Shown: positions 1-9,544 of the stretch, one piece after another | Position numbering within the stretch: position 1 is the first letter of the stretch | Layout of the letters: each line of letters starts with the position of its first letter | Assembly: GCA_020650975.1 (NCBI GenBank) | Contig: JAIPMN010000076.1 | Span: forward strand, 1 to 20,955 | DNA length: 20,955 bases | Direction: 5' to 3' | DNA from: Apostichopus californicus | Lineage: Eukaryota; Echinodermata; Holothuroidea; Aspidochirotida; Stichopodidae | Program-made: the position numbers and the translations under genes | Notes under the pieces: generated by a model | Databases searched by the model: none | The model's input: the letters and a program-made list of their open reading frames with translations, nothing else | Told to the model about the DNA's origin: nothing

Positions 1-340
1 TAAAATTCTAGAATAAAAAATAGTAACTTTTGTTGACCTATATAATATACACTTGCTCTTGAAATTCCAGAGAAAACGAACTTTTTATGAAGACGCTGAA
101 ACTTTTTTTTAGAGAGGAGAGATTCCCACTTACTGTTACAACATCTCTATACATGTAATGTATTGAGATAAAAACAATTCGTTCTCAATTTCAAAACATC
201 AATAAAGGTCTGACCAATTATGTGCTTTTCTCTACACCATGTCTTTGCACAAAATGTCATGCTGAAACAAAAAGCTTATTACTAACCACATCCCTAACTA
301 AGAAGAAATGTATTCAGTGATTAAAATCTGCTAGCCTTAC
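1..340. other. AT-rich sequence with no recognised feature
   Basis: Probably part of the next PRCP-like intron. It has no long open frame and only faint similarity to the dispersed repeat. I see nothing further in it. Confidence 0.4.
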
Positions 341-344
341 ACAA

Positions 345-1110
345 CCATTGACCTGAAGCAAACAGGAACTTCAACTTAAAAACAAAATTATCCAGCTACC
401 AGGGTTTTAAGGTTTTTTACACTTTTTCCCTTGCTGACCTCAAATGACCTTTGACCTTCACAAAGATTTGCTAGGCTCTTGTACTCATTATAGGACAGTC
501 ATGTGACAATATGAGATCCGATGAAACTGCATATCTTATGATGCAATGTTTAAAATTTCCAGAGTATTACCGCTTCTGAACCCAAATGACCTGTACCCTC
601 CAAAAGCAATAGGGTTCTTGTACTCATTATGGGGATGCCATAGCCATAACCAGAATGAAAAAATGCATTGTAGTTTCAATGATGTAACATGAGCAGTTTT
701 CTTCATGAATCTGACCTAATGAATAGTGAGGGTGTACATATTTATACGAGGGTTTCACGATTTGACCTCTGATGACCCCAAATGATCTTTACCCTCCACC
801 AACAACAATAGGCTTCTTTTAAACAATGTGGTACTTCCACACACTAAATATGAGGTCTGCCCATGATTCCCTTCTTGAGATATCGTGTTTACATGGTTTT
901 CACAATTTGACCCCTGGAGACCCAAATGACCTTAGACCTCCACCAAAAATAATAGGCTTCTTGTACTCAATGTGGTACTTTTATACATCAAATATGAACT
1001 TGGTCTGACCTTCCCTTCTTGAGATATCATGTTTACAAGCTGGGCGTCACAAACGCACTCACACACACACCCACGCCATCATGAATGCATAGGTTACAAT
1101 TATCATCGAA
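345..1110 (+). repeat. Modular dispersed repeat, copy A (TGACCT modules, CA tract, tail)
   Basis: Several diverged modules follow each other. Each reads roughly: TTTGACCTCTG-TGACCCC, AAATGACCTTTGACCTCCACC, then AATAGGGTTCTTGTACTCA, then a TATGA block, then TTGAGATATCATGTTTACAAGC. Module cores lie near 435, 577, 767 and 905. The last module runs into CACTCACACACACACCCACGCCATCATG and a tail GGTTAC...GAAACC near 1092-1115. The same order recurs in copies C to H. Confidence 0.75.
445..457 (-). promoter_or_regulatory. Perfect DR1 nuclear-receptor motif
   Basis: The plus strand reads TGACCTTTGACCT, so the minus strand reads AGGTCAAAGGTCA, the consensus DR1 site for HNF4, RXR heterodimers and COUP-TF. 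A third half-site at 435-440 gives a DR4 spacing. It lies in dispersed-repeat copy A; function is not shown. Confidence 0.5.
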
Positions 1111-1129
1111 ACCAAAACCAGCTACTGCA

Positions 1130-1350
1130 GTTTCTATCTGGAAATATCATATTCACATATTGTTCAAGTTTTCAAATCTGGTGATTTTAAATGAACTCTG
1201 ACCTACATCAAATTGTGTACAAACTAATGTATACAATACACAAGGCTATCATACCATGCATATACAAGTTCCTTTCATTTTCTGATTTTGGAGATACAGC
1301 ACTTTTCATATATTCACTTTTCCCACTGCTGACCTCAAATAAGCCAAACT
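1130..1350 (+). repeat. Dispersed repeat fragment, copy B
   Basis: The stretch ATCTGGTGATTTTAAATGAA, CTCTGACCTACATCAAATTG, then TGTACAAAC matches a module at about 8125-8170 with the same order of blocks. It then degrades into sequence with CTGACCTCAAATAAG near 1328. Confidence 0.55.
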
Positions 1351-1855
1351 TTAAAAAGAAACCCAAGAGGCTTTGTGATTCCTTGCCACATTTTGTATTC
1401 AGGGTTTAGTCTCTTCCTAAACAAACTGTTTTCTTCTGGAAGAACTAGGAACCAGCATTTTAGAAATCAATTTCGAAAGGGAATAGATTACTGCCTTACT
1501 ACTGAGGAGAAACTTTTATCAGGGACAGATAACAGCAGCTCCATGGTTTTATCTGCAGTCTAAGTAAATTCATATCAATTAACTCAGGTCGGAACTCAAT
1601 CAGTGTGGCACTTCATTGTCATGGGACCAGTTAAACTGATAACCCCTCTGATCTTCGTTCTGGACATAGTACTTAGATGACCCTTTAATTGGTACAATCA
1701 CCATGGTTCTTCCTGAAAGAAATGACTCTAGCAATAGTTACTGCAGGTTAATATCTTTATATTATATTTTGATGTATAAAAAATCTCTTGAAACTTTTTA
1801 AGACAAAAAGAAGATTTAGACATTGTACCGCCACACAACTGACTTACATAGAACA
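1351..1855. other. Intron sequence with no recognised feature
   Basis: Short open frames only, none with a recognisable protein pattern. I looked on the minus strand for the next PRCP exon and did not find one. Confidence 0.4.
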
Positions 1856-1879
1856 GCTGTTAGTATTTAGGGATCTACA

Positions 1880-2310
1880 TACCTAACGCATACGAAATTC
1901 ATCGAAGTTTCACTTTTTGCTTTTCATACTTTGACCGTTACTGAGTTCATATGACCTTTGACCTCCACCACAATCAATAGGATTGGCTGAACTAATTACA
2001 GGAAATTCATATGCCAAATATAAAAACTGCATAGATGACCTTCCTTGAGATATCATGATTACAAGATTTTCACTTTTTTTCTTTCTGCTGACCTCAAATG
2101 ATCTTTGACATGCATGAAAACACTACAGATCATCTACTTTCCAACAGCAAGCTACTCATGAAGCAATGAACATCCTGCAACTTCTACTTCTTGAGATATT
2201 GTGTGAACAATGTTTTCAGACTTTGACCATAAGTGTCACATACACACACACATACTGTACACACACCATCACCATCACAAAGATTCCTTCTGCCTTCGGC
2301 AAGGAATACA
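1880..2310 (+). repeat. Modular dispersed repeat, copy C with hairpin tail
   Basis: Two modules (cores at about 1950 and 2088) lead into ACATACACACACACATACTG and CACCATCACCATCAC, then the tail ATTCCTTCTGCCTTCGGCAA ending in GGAAT. The tail forms a hairpin: ATTCCTT (2283-2289) pairs with AAGGAAT (2301-2307), and GCC (2292-2294) pairs with GGC (2298-2300). Confidence 0.75.
1952..1964 (-). promoter_or_regulatory. Perfect DR1 nuclear-receptor motif
   Basis: TGACCTTTGACCT on the plus strand, inside dispersed-repeat copy C. It is identical to the motif in copies A and D. Confidence 0.5.
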
Positions 2311-2768
2311 AAACTTACACTGATCTTTTACTCATTTTAGACAATCCTGCCAATGAAACCCTTGGTCAGAAGAGGTTTACTGTAGACAGCCAACAAGGTT
2401 TTTCTCCATCTTGAATTGAACTGTGTGAACCCTGTAAAGATATTCTGCAAAATGTTTTCCACAAAATGCAGAGTATCTTACTGTTGACCACTGACAGTTG
2501 TCTAAATATCTCTGTGAAATGGTTTCCAGGCTTTATAGGCTGATTCTGATGAACATGCACTGCAAAAGAAATCATATATTGTCACAAGGTGAAGTACCAC
2601 AACTGCTTGCTGAGTTGAACAAGCCTATTTTTGCCAACAAATTGAGGTATTGGAATTACAATGACCTTTCTAAAGCAACCAACAGGAGAGTGCACTATTC
2701 TCGACCTGAAAGATCAGGCAAAGAGACAAATGTAACGATGCAGAGTTTGCATAACACAAGGTACCTAC
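2311..2768. other. Intron sequence next to the SAPIW exon donor, no other feature
   Basis: Short open frames occur on both strands, but none resembles the next PRCP segment. The GTAGGT donor sits at 2763-2768 on the minus strand. Confidence 0.4.
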
Positions 2769-2926
2769 CTGTCCTTCCCATTGTGTCTAAAGCTCCCCAT
2801 GAGGCTCTTATGACTGAACTACAATTTTTGCCGGACATTTCAAAATCTTTGGTAACAATCTGATACGGAGCATTGCATTCCATTTCCTTTGGAAAGTTCC
2901 AAATAGGGGCAGAGCAAGCAATAGAT
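2769..2926 (-). CDS. PRCP: PRCP-like gene, internal exon with the SAPIW block (partial gene)
   Basis: This 158-bp exon starts with one base that completes the split glycine codon (GG then A). It then encodes 52 residues beginning SIACSAPIWNF and ends with one base of the next codon. The acceptor is CAAACAG and the donor reads AG|GTAGGT. SAPIW follows the active-site region in PRCP. The segment YQIVTKDFEMSGKNCSS with its two cysteines matches the family pattern of a Cys, then IVT.DF, then SG..C, probably a disulphide. NCS is a possible N-glycosylation sequon. Most family members read LAASAP where this protein reads IACSAP, so an extra cysteine lies close to the active site. A 7475-bp intron separates this exon from the previous one. 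No later exon was recognised in 1-2768, so the rest of the gene lies outside the window. Confidence 0.92.
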
Positions 2927-2932
2927 CTGTTT

Positions 2933-3152
2933 GGAAAAATGATATATTAATGATTGAGTTGCTAAGTACTGTATTATCAGAAACAGTGTAAATGATTTAG
3001 CAAATTAAATTATCCAACATATGCTCCATTTTTAGTTCAGAAATATGCTCATTCTTTATGCTTTTAACGCTTTCAGAGCGTACTGCATGATTGACCATAC
3101 TACATCAGAACTACTTCAGAATTTGGTTCATGATAATGCACGATGATAATTA
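2933..3152. other. AT-rich intron spacer
   Basis: AT-rich sequence between the splice acceptor of the SAPIW exon and the 70-bp array. ATGATAATGCACGATGATAA leads directly into the first array unit. Confidence 0.4.
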
Positions 3153-4632
3153 TGATCATAGACAGTGTTTCAATTTAATTATCCACCAAAATCATAATGT
3201 TCTCTGTACACAGGGAGAACTCTGACCATAGACAGTTTTTCAATTTAATTATCCACCAAACTCTTAATGTTCTTTGCACACAGGGAGAACTCTGATCATA
3301 CATAGTGTTTCAGTTTAATTATTCACCAAACTCTTAATGCTCTTTGCACACAGGGAGAACTCTGATCATACACAGTGTTTCAATCTAATTATCCACCAAA
3401 CTCTTAATGTTCTTTGCACACAGGGAGAACTCTGATCATACATAGTGTTTCAATTTAACTATCCACCAAACTCTTAATGTCCTCTGTACACAGGGAGAAC
3501 TCTGATCATCAACAGAGTTTCAATTTAATCATTCACCAAACTCTTAATGTCCTCTGTACACAGGGAGAACTCTGATCATACATAGTGTTTCAATTTAATT
3601 ATTCACCAAACTCTTAATGTCCTCTGTACAGAGGGAGAACTCTGATCATCAACAGAGTTTCAATTTAATCATTCACCAAACTCTTAATGTCCTCTGTACA
3701 CAGGGAGAACTCTGATTATACATAGTGTTTCAGTTTAATTATTCACCAAACTCTTAATGTTCTTTGCACACAGAGAGAACTCTGATCATACACAGTGTTT
3801 CAATTTAATTATCCACCAAACTCTTAATGTTCTTTGCACACAGGGAGAACTCTGATCATCAACAGAGTTTCAATTTAATCATTCACCAAACTCTTAATGT
3901 TCTCTGTACACAACGAGAACTCTGATCATAGACAGTGTTTCAATTTAATTATCCAACAAACTCTTAATGTCCTCTGTACACAGGGAGAACCCTGATCATA
4001 CATAGTGTTTCAGTTTAATTATTCACCAAACTCTAAATGTTCTCTGTACACAGGGAGAACTCTGATCATACAGTGTTTCAATTTAATTATTCACCAAACT
4101 CTTAATGTTCTTTGCACACAGGGAGAACTCTGATCATACATAGTGTTTCAGTTTAATTATCCACCAAACTCTTAATGTTCTCTGTACACAGGGAAAACTC
4201 TGATCATAGACAGTGTTTCAATTTAATTATTCACCAAACTCTTAATGTTCTTTGCACACAGGGAGAACTCTGATCATACATAGTGTTTCAGTTTAATTAT
4301 TCACCAAACTCTTAATGTTCTCTGTACACAGGCAAAACTCTGATCATAGACAGTGTTTCAATTTAATTATTCACCAAACTCTTAATGTTCTCTGTACACA
4401 GGGAGAACTCTGATCATACATAGTGTTTCAATTTAATTTTCCACCAAACTCTTAATGTTCTCTGTACACAAGGAGAACTCTGATCATTCAATTTAATTAT
4501 TCACCAAACTCTTAATGTTCTTTGCACACAGGGAGAACTCTGATCATACACAGTGTTTCATTTTAATTATTCACCAAACTCTAGATGTTCTTTGCACACA
4601 GGGAGAACTCTGATCATACACTGTTCAATTTT
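3153..4632. repeat. Minisatellite array 1, 70-bp unit, about 21 copies
   Basis: The unit runs TGATCATACATAGTGTTTCA, ATTTAATTATTCACCAAACT, CTTAATGTTCTTTGCACACA, then GGGAGAACTC. Unit starts fall at 3153, 3223, 3293 and so on every 70 bp to 4063, then 4131 to 4481, 4541 and 4611. The spacing 4063-4131 is 68 bp and 4481-4541 is 60 bp, which are small deletions. Two linked variants are common, CTTTGCAC and CTCTGTAC. A third variant, TGATCATCAACAGAGTTTC, marks the units at 3503, 3643 and 3853. Nearly every unit carries the inverted pair GTTCT...AGAAC. It encodes no plausible protein. Confidence 0.97.
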
Positions 4633-4768
4633 AGAAAATAGTTATTCAATCTAGGAGATATCACAGATTTAAAGTTTCTTCATATGCAAGGTGAAACTTT
4701 TATCAAGTCTGAATATGACACAGACAGATCTTACACAGTTATCATCCAAACAGTTAGCATCATTACCA

Positions 4769-6275
4769 ATTTCCCAGCTACAGAACGGAAGCCATCCATG
4801 CAGCTGGTATGCCATGACTACTTACCCAGCTACAGTAGGGAAACCATCCTTGCAGCTGGTATGCCATGACTAATTTCCCAGCTACAGTAGGGAAGCCATC
4901 CATGCAGCTGGTATGCCATGACTCATTTCCCAGCTACAGTAGGGAAGCCATCCATGCAGCTGGTATGCCATGACTGATTTCCCAGCTACAGTAGGGAGGC
5001 CACCCATGCAGCTGGTATGCCATGACTCATTTCCCAGCTACAGTAGGGAAGCCATCCATGCAGCTGGTATGCCATAACTCATTTCCCAGCTACAGTAGGG
5101 AAGCCATCCATGCAGCTGGTATGCCATGACTACTTACCCAGCTACAGTAGGGAAACCATCCTTGCAGCTGGTATGCCATGACTAATTTCCCAGCTACAGT
5201 AGGGAAGCCATCCATGCAGCTGGTATGCCATGACTCATTTCCCAGCTACAGTAGGGAAGCCATTCATGCAGCTGGTATGCCATGACTCATTTCCCAGGTA
5301 CAGTAGGGAGGCCATCCATGCAGCTGGTATGCCATGACTCATTTCCCAGCTACAGTAGGGAAGCCATCCATGCAGCTGGTATGCCATGTCTCATTTCCCA
5401 GCTACAGTAGGGAAGCCATCCATGCAGCTGGTATGCCATGACTGATTTCCCAGCTACAGTAGGGAGGCCATCCATGCAGCTGGTATGCCATGACTCATTT
5501 CCCAGCTACAGTAGGGAAGCCATCCATGCAGCTGGTATGCCATGACTAAGTTCCTAGCTAAAGTAGGGAAGCCATTCATGCAGCTGGTATGCCATGACTA
5601 AGTTCCTAGCTACAGTAGGGAAGCCATTCATGCAGCTGGTATGCCATGACTAATTTCCGAGCTACAGTAGGGAAGCCATCCATGCAGCTGGTATGCCATG
5701 ACTAAGTTCCTAGCTACAGTAGGGAAGCCATTCATGCAGCTGGTATGCCATGACTCATTTCCCAGCTACAGTAGGGAAGCCATCCATGCAGCTGGTATGC
5801 CATGACTCATTTCCCAGCTACAGTAGGGAAACCATCCATGCAGCTGGTATGCCATGACTAATTTCCCAGCTACAGTAGGGAAGCCATCCATGCAGCTGGT
5901 ATGCCATGACTAATTTCCTAGCTACAGTAGGGAAACCATGCATGCAGCTGGTATGCAATGACTAAGTTCCTAGCTACAGTAGGGAAGCCATCCATGCAGC
6001 TGGTATGCCATGACTAAGTTCCTAGCTACACAGTAGGGAAGCCATCCATGCAGCTGGTATGCAATGACTAAGTTCCTAGCTACAGTAGGGAAGCCATCCA
6101 TGCAGCTGGTATGCCATGACTTAGTTCCTAGCTACAGTAGGGTAGCCATCCATGCAGCTGGTATGCCATGACTAAGTTCCTAGCTACACAGTAGGGAAGC
6201 CATCCATGCAGCTGGTATGCCATGACTAAGCTCCCAGCTACAGAAGGGAAGCCATCCATGCAGCTAGTATGCCAT
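4769..6275. repeat. Minisatellite array 2, 52-bp unit, about 29 copies
   Basis: The unit runs ATTTCCCAGCTACAGTAGGG, AAGCCATCCATGCAGCTGGT, then ATGCCATGACTA. The period is 52 bp; two units carry an extra CA (CTACACAGTAGGG, near 6027 and 6186). Left-hand units mostly end ACTCATTTCCC and right-hand units ACTAAGTTCCT, so the array has a variant gradient. Each unit carries the E-box core CAGCTG, and TTCCC...GGGAA flanks CAGCTACAGTA. The open frames across it are repeat-derived. Confidence 0.97.
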
Positions 6276-6410
6276 CACATGCTAAGGTAAGCAAATGATC
6301 CATGTTGCTGTTATGAATGCCTCATTTTTTCATGGTATAGTATGGTAACCCACATGGTGCAACAGTAGGATGTCCATCCATGTGGCTGGTATACCATTAT
6401 AAGTTTCCAT
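6276..6410. repeat. Diverged relics of the 52-bp repeat
   Basis: AACAGTAGGATGTCCATCCA, then TGTGGCTGGTATACCATTA (about 6361-6399) aligns to the 52-bp unit with many changes. ATGATCCATGTTGCTGTTATG just before is a weaker relic. This suggests the array decayed at its right edge or was once longer. Confidence 0.65.
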
Positions 6411-6820
6411 AATAGAGATAGAATGGAAAGAATGGGACTTCAAAGCATTTCTATGGGATAGAGTCCATAAGCTTCTCTAAAAGATAGGTAGTAGGATGGT
6501 TAATTGCTGAGGAATCAGACCTCAAAAATCAAGAAAATGAGAAAATGCCATGGTGGCGATCATTTGCAGGATTTCAAAGTGTGATAAATTGGCCAATTTT
6601 GAAGCAATGCAACTAAAATTTTCAGAATATGCTTATTTCATGGTGTTCCAAGCATACAAAGAATTTGGTATTATAGTTTGAAAGAGGTCGAAACACAACA
6701 TACTCCAAAATTTGGGGATTTGATATGGAATGATGTACTGCACGTAACTTAGCCGACATTTGACCCCAGCTAAAACAGCAAGGAAATTCTACTACATATG
6801 GGAAAGTCAAATATGCCTAA
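6411..6820. other. Intron sequence with no recognised feature
   Basis: AT-rich sequence without tandem structure or a recognisable protein. Short open frames only. Confidence 0.4.
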
Positions 6821-7031
6821 ATTTCAAATCTTCATTGAGACCTGACCTTTAAAAATTTTGTAGAGTTTGACTTAGAACTGCAAACCTTCAATGAGATTTC
6901 ACTTATACCAAATTGTGGAAAAATTTTACTTATCATTTGGGTAATCTACCATGTATATATAATCTCTTTTGGAGGTAAAATTCTCAAGATAAATTACTTT
7001 TGATATTATGACAATTTGGACCTCTGCAGAC

Positions 7032-7850
7032 TGGTGCTGATAGTCGACTCTTACTTCTGTAGTCGATTAATCGCATAGCTCTTCTCGCTATTACTCAGTT
7101 ACAGTTATGACGTCATCACTGTCATTTTGAAAAGCTACAGTCAAAACAAATCTTTCTCCATGGTGCACTGTCTTTATTAGTTCTTTTGTGTCTACATCAT
7201 GTTAAAACAACTACCAAACAAATTCTGTGCACAACTTTCCATCTACAACGTTTCTTAAAATCCTTCATGTAAATCAAAAACTTTAAAATGAATCTACGAG
7301 GCTACTACAACTACTAGCACTAATAAATGTAAACGTGCAAACAATGAATAGATGTAACACATTGTAGCGGTGTGATGATTAGTATGCAAGAGTTTGCTGT
7401 AGGACGTTCAATGTTGTAGGCCAGTAATGAAGAAATTGTAAACATGTTTGAAGAAATGACAAATACTTTGGCAATCGTAAAAGACTAATAACTTACTAAT
7501 TTGCGATTATGCGCAATGATTAAACATTACTAGGACTTAATGTTGCACTGCAAAACTAGTTGACAAGCTGACGCATGAATCTAACCAGAGCAGGTGCTTG
7601 CCAATTTTTAACACAACACAGTTCTAGTGTAGCATTATGAGAAACTTTACTTTTACAATATTTTCTGACACACTGCTTTAGTGTTGTTTGTGATAGGTTA
7701 GGCTATTTTTCAAAAGCAGATTATGTGTAGTGCTAGCTTGTAGTTGAGTACAGCTCAAGTAATCGCAACTTTGGTTTTGAGCACATTAATTGAACTTTCG
7801 AAGTGTAATCGCTACTTCTGGTGATCAATCAATTACGACTATCAGCACTA
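7032..7850. mobile_element. hAT-like non-autonomous DNA transposon (819 bp)
   Basis: Both sides carry the perfect 8-bp duplication CTGCAGAC (7024-7031 and 7851-7858). The left end is TGGTGCTGATAGTCG and the right end in reverse complement is TAGTGCTGATAGTCG, which match at 14 of 15 bases. Subterminal motifs GTCGATTAATCG and AATCGC recur near both ends. An 8-bp duplication and a TA(A/G)NG-type end are features of the hAT superfamily. No transposase frame is present, so any movement would have depended on an enzyme from elsewhere. It sits inside dispersed-repeat copy D, so it is younger than that copy. Confidence 0.82.
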
Positions 7851-7864
7851 CTGCAGACCCCAAA

Positions 7865-7877
7865 TGACCTTTGACCT
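7865..7877 (-). promoter_or_regulatory. Perfect DR1 nuclear-receptor motif
   Basis: TGACCTTTGACCT on the plus strand, in the first module of copy D just right of the hAT-like insertion. Confidence 0.5.
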
Positions 7878-8238
7878 CCACTCAAAATAATAGGGTTCTT
7901 GTACTCACTATAAGAAAGACATGCCAAATTAGCTATGTGATGTAACCTATGTTGGTATATTGTGCTTATAAGGTTTGTGTTTATAAGACTTTACAGATTG
8001 TAACCTGTGTTGACCCCATATCACCTTTGACCTCCACCCAAAACACTAAGGTTCTTGTACTCACAATATGAGCGCCAGTTCCTACTTGGAGATACTGTGT
8101 TTACAAATATTTCAGGGTTTGATTCCTGGTGACCTTAAATGAATTCTCGCCTACACCAAATTGTGTAAAAGCTTTACACCACAGAATGTTGTCCTTTTGT
8201 TTTGAGATTGTCAAATTTTGCATTCTGCTAACCCCAAA

Positions 8239-8251
8239 TGACCTTTGACCT
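8239..8251 (-). promoter_or_regulatory. Perfect DR1 nuclear-receptor motif
   Basis: TGACCTTTGACCT on the plus strand, in the last module of copy D. A near match, TCACCTTTGACCT, lies at 8021-8033. Confidence 0.5.
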
Positions 8252-8445
8252 TCACCCAAAGCAATAGGGTTCTTGTCCTAATAATAATGGGGAACCACTG
8301 GCCATATATGAGAACTGCAGAGGGTTACCTATCTTGAGATATCACGTTGACGAGCTAGGGCATCATATACACACCCACGCGCGAACACACATACAACTTG
8401 ACTGCATAAGTTTCTTGCCTGCCTAAGGCAGGTAACCAACCAGAA

Positions 8446-8461
8446 ACGAAAAACGTTTCGT
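8446..8461. other. Short perfect hairpin ACGAAA-AACG-TTTCGT
   Basis: A six-base stem with a four-base loop, just after the tail of copy D. It may be part of the tail or chance. Confidence 0.35.
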
Positions 8462-8464
8462 GAT

Positions 8465-8790
8465 TACGATGCCTAAACATATTCATAGTGTGGTAAGCAA
8501 TACATGTTAATATACATGAACTTGGGCAAACCAAAATGAAAATTATCTATTGACTAATGCAGCAAGGTATAAAGGTATCAGGAATCAGTTATCATGTTGA
8601 CAAAGCATCAAACATTTCATTCACTGGTAAGGATTTTACAGCATAGAGTTTATATACCAATTCCTTATTGCAATACCGTTAAGATAAATTGTTAATAGAC
8701 TGAGAGCTCTACATGAGATTTTGAAATAGTTGATAAGCTAAAAGTCATCTGGTATAAATCACAAAACAAATTGCCAATCTGATATCAATT
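8465..8790. other. Intron sequence with no recognised feature
   Basis: AT-rich sequence between copies D and E of the dispersed repeat. No gene or repeat was recognised. Confidence 0.4.
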
Positions 8791-9540
8791 GATATAACCT
8801 TTTGACCCCTTGAGGCTGAAACTGGATAAGGGCCACTTGAGTGTCCAAAAAGCAATACTACATTTATATCAACTTTTCTTGAACTTTCCTGGATGACTGT
8901 ATGTTCTGTCAGACTTACAGAACACCTTCACACAACTGAACTGAACTGAATTTGACCTATGTTCACCAAACTATGTTCACCAAAAGAAAATCATACCATT
9001 GTAAAATTGACAGATTTATAATTTTTGAGGTTTAATGTTTAAAAGGTTTACAGAATTTGATACCTGTTGACCTCTACCAATTTTAATCATGTGACATCTA
9101 TCTACCAAGTATGACAAATGGATTCAACTTGTAGTTGATGAGATATCATGTTTACAAGCTGTTTTGAATACTTCCCATTAATTCCACCAACTCATGATAT
9201 TAGCCAGGTCAAAGTTGTTTTTGCAAAGAGCATGTATATACTTACTATGTAGGTCCATCACCATACCCAGTATGAACTAAATAGGACATACTGTTGAAGA
9301 GATATTGACATTTTAAGAATTTTATGTTGAGCCCTGCCAACTCATTAATATTCACAAACAATAGGGCACATTTACACATCATGGGACATTGACCTACCAA
9401 GCATGACATTGACTCAACTTGTTCTTCTTGAGATATTGTGTTTACAAGCTGGCTGTCACATATACATACACACACACATACACGCACACGCCAGCATGAT
9501 TGCAAAGGTTACTGAGCCTTCAACATCGTAACCAAACAAT
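8790..9540 (+). repeat. Modular dispersed repeat, copy E with hairpin tail
   Basis: It starts with a 5' block ATAAGGGCCACTTGAGTGT (near 8826) shared with copy F. Diverged modules follow, each ending GAGATATCATGTTTACAAGC or similar (9140 and 9429). Then comes a CA-rich tract (9453-9490) and a tail in which GGTTAC (9507-9512) pairs perfectly with GTAACC (9528-9533) around TGAGCCTTCAACATC. Confidence 0.75.
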
Positions 9541-9544
9541 ATTG

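Larger units (their letters stand above)
6825..8440 (+). repeat. Modular dispersed repeat, copy D, split by a hAT-like insertion
   Basis: The left part (6825-7031) ends TTTGGACCTCTGCAGAC. The right part resumes at 7851 with CTGCAGACCCCAAATGACC and continues through three TGACCT modules to TTGAGATATCACGTTGACGA. It then runs through ACACCCACGCGCGAACACAC to a tail with the stem CCTGCC-TAA-GGCAGG (8418-8432). Removing 7032-7850 and one copy of CTGCAGAC restores an uninterrupted module. Confidence 0.75.

Noticed and set aside
2498..2863. Plus-strand open frame of 121 codons
   Set aside because: It overlaps the antisense strand of the SAPIW exon, which is clearly coding on the minus strand; the frame has no recognisable protein.
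3153..4632. CRISPR-like regular spacing in the 70-bp array
   Set aside because: The whole unit is repeated with no unique spacers, and the setting is an animal intron.
4684..4873. Two overlapping open frames at the start of array 2
   Set aside because: They run into the 52-bp array and have no family pattern; the period is not a multiple of three, so no repeat protein is maintained.
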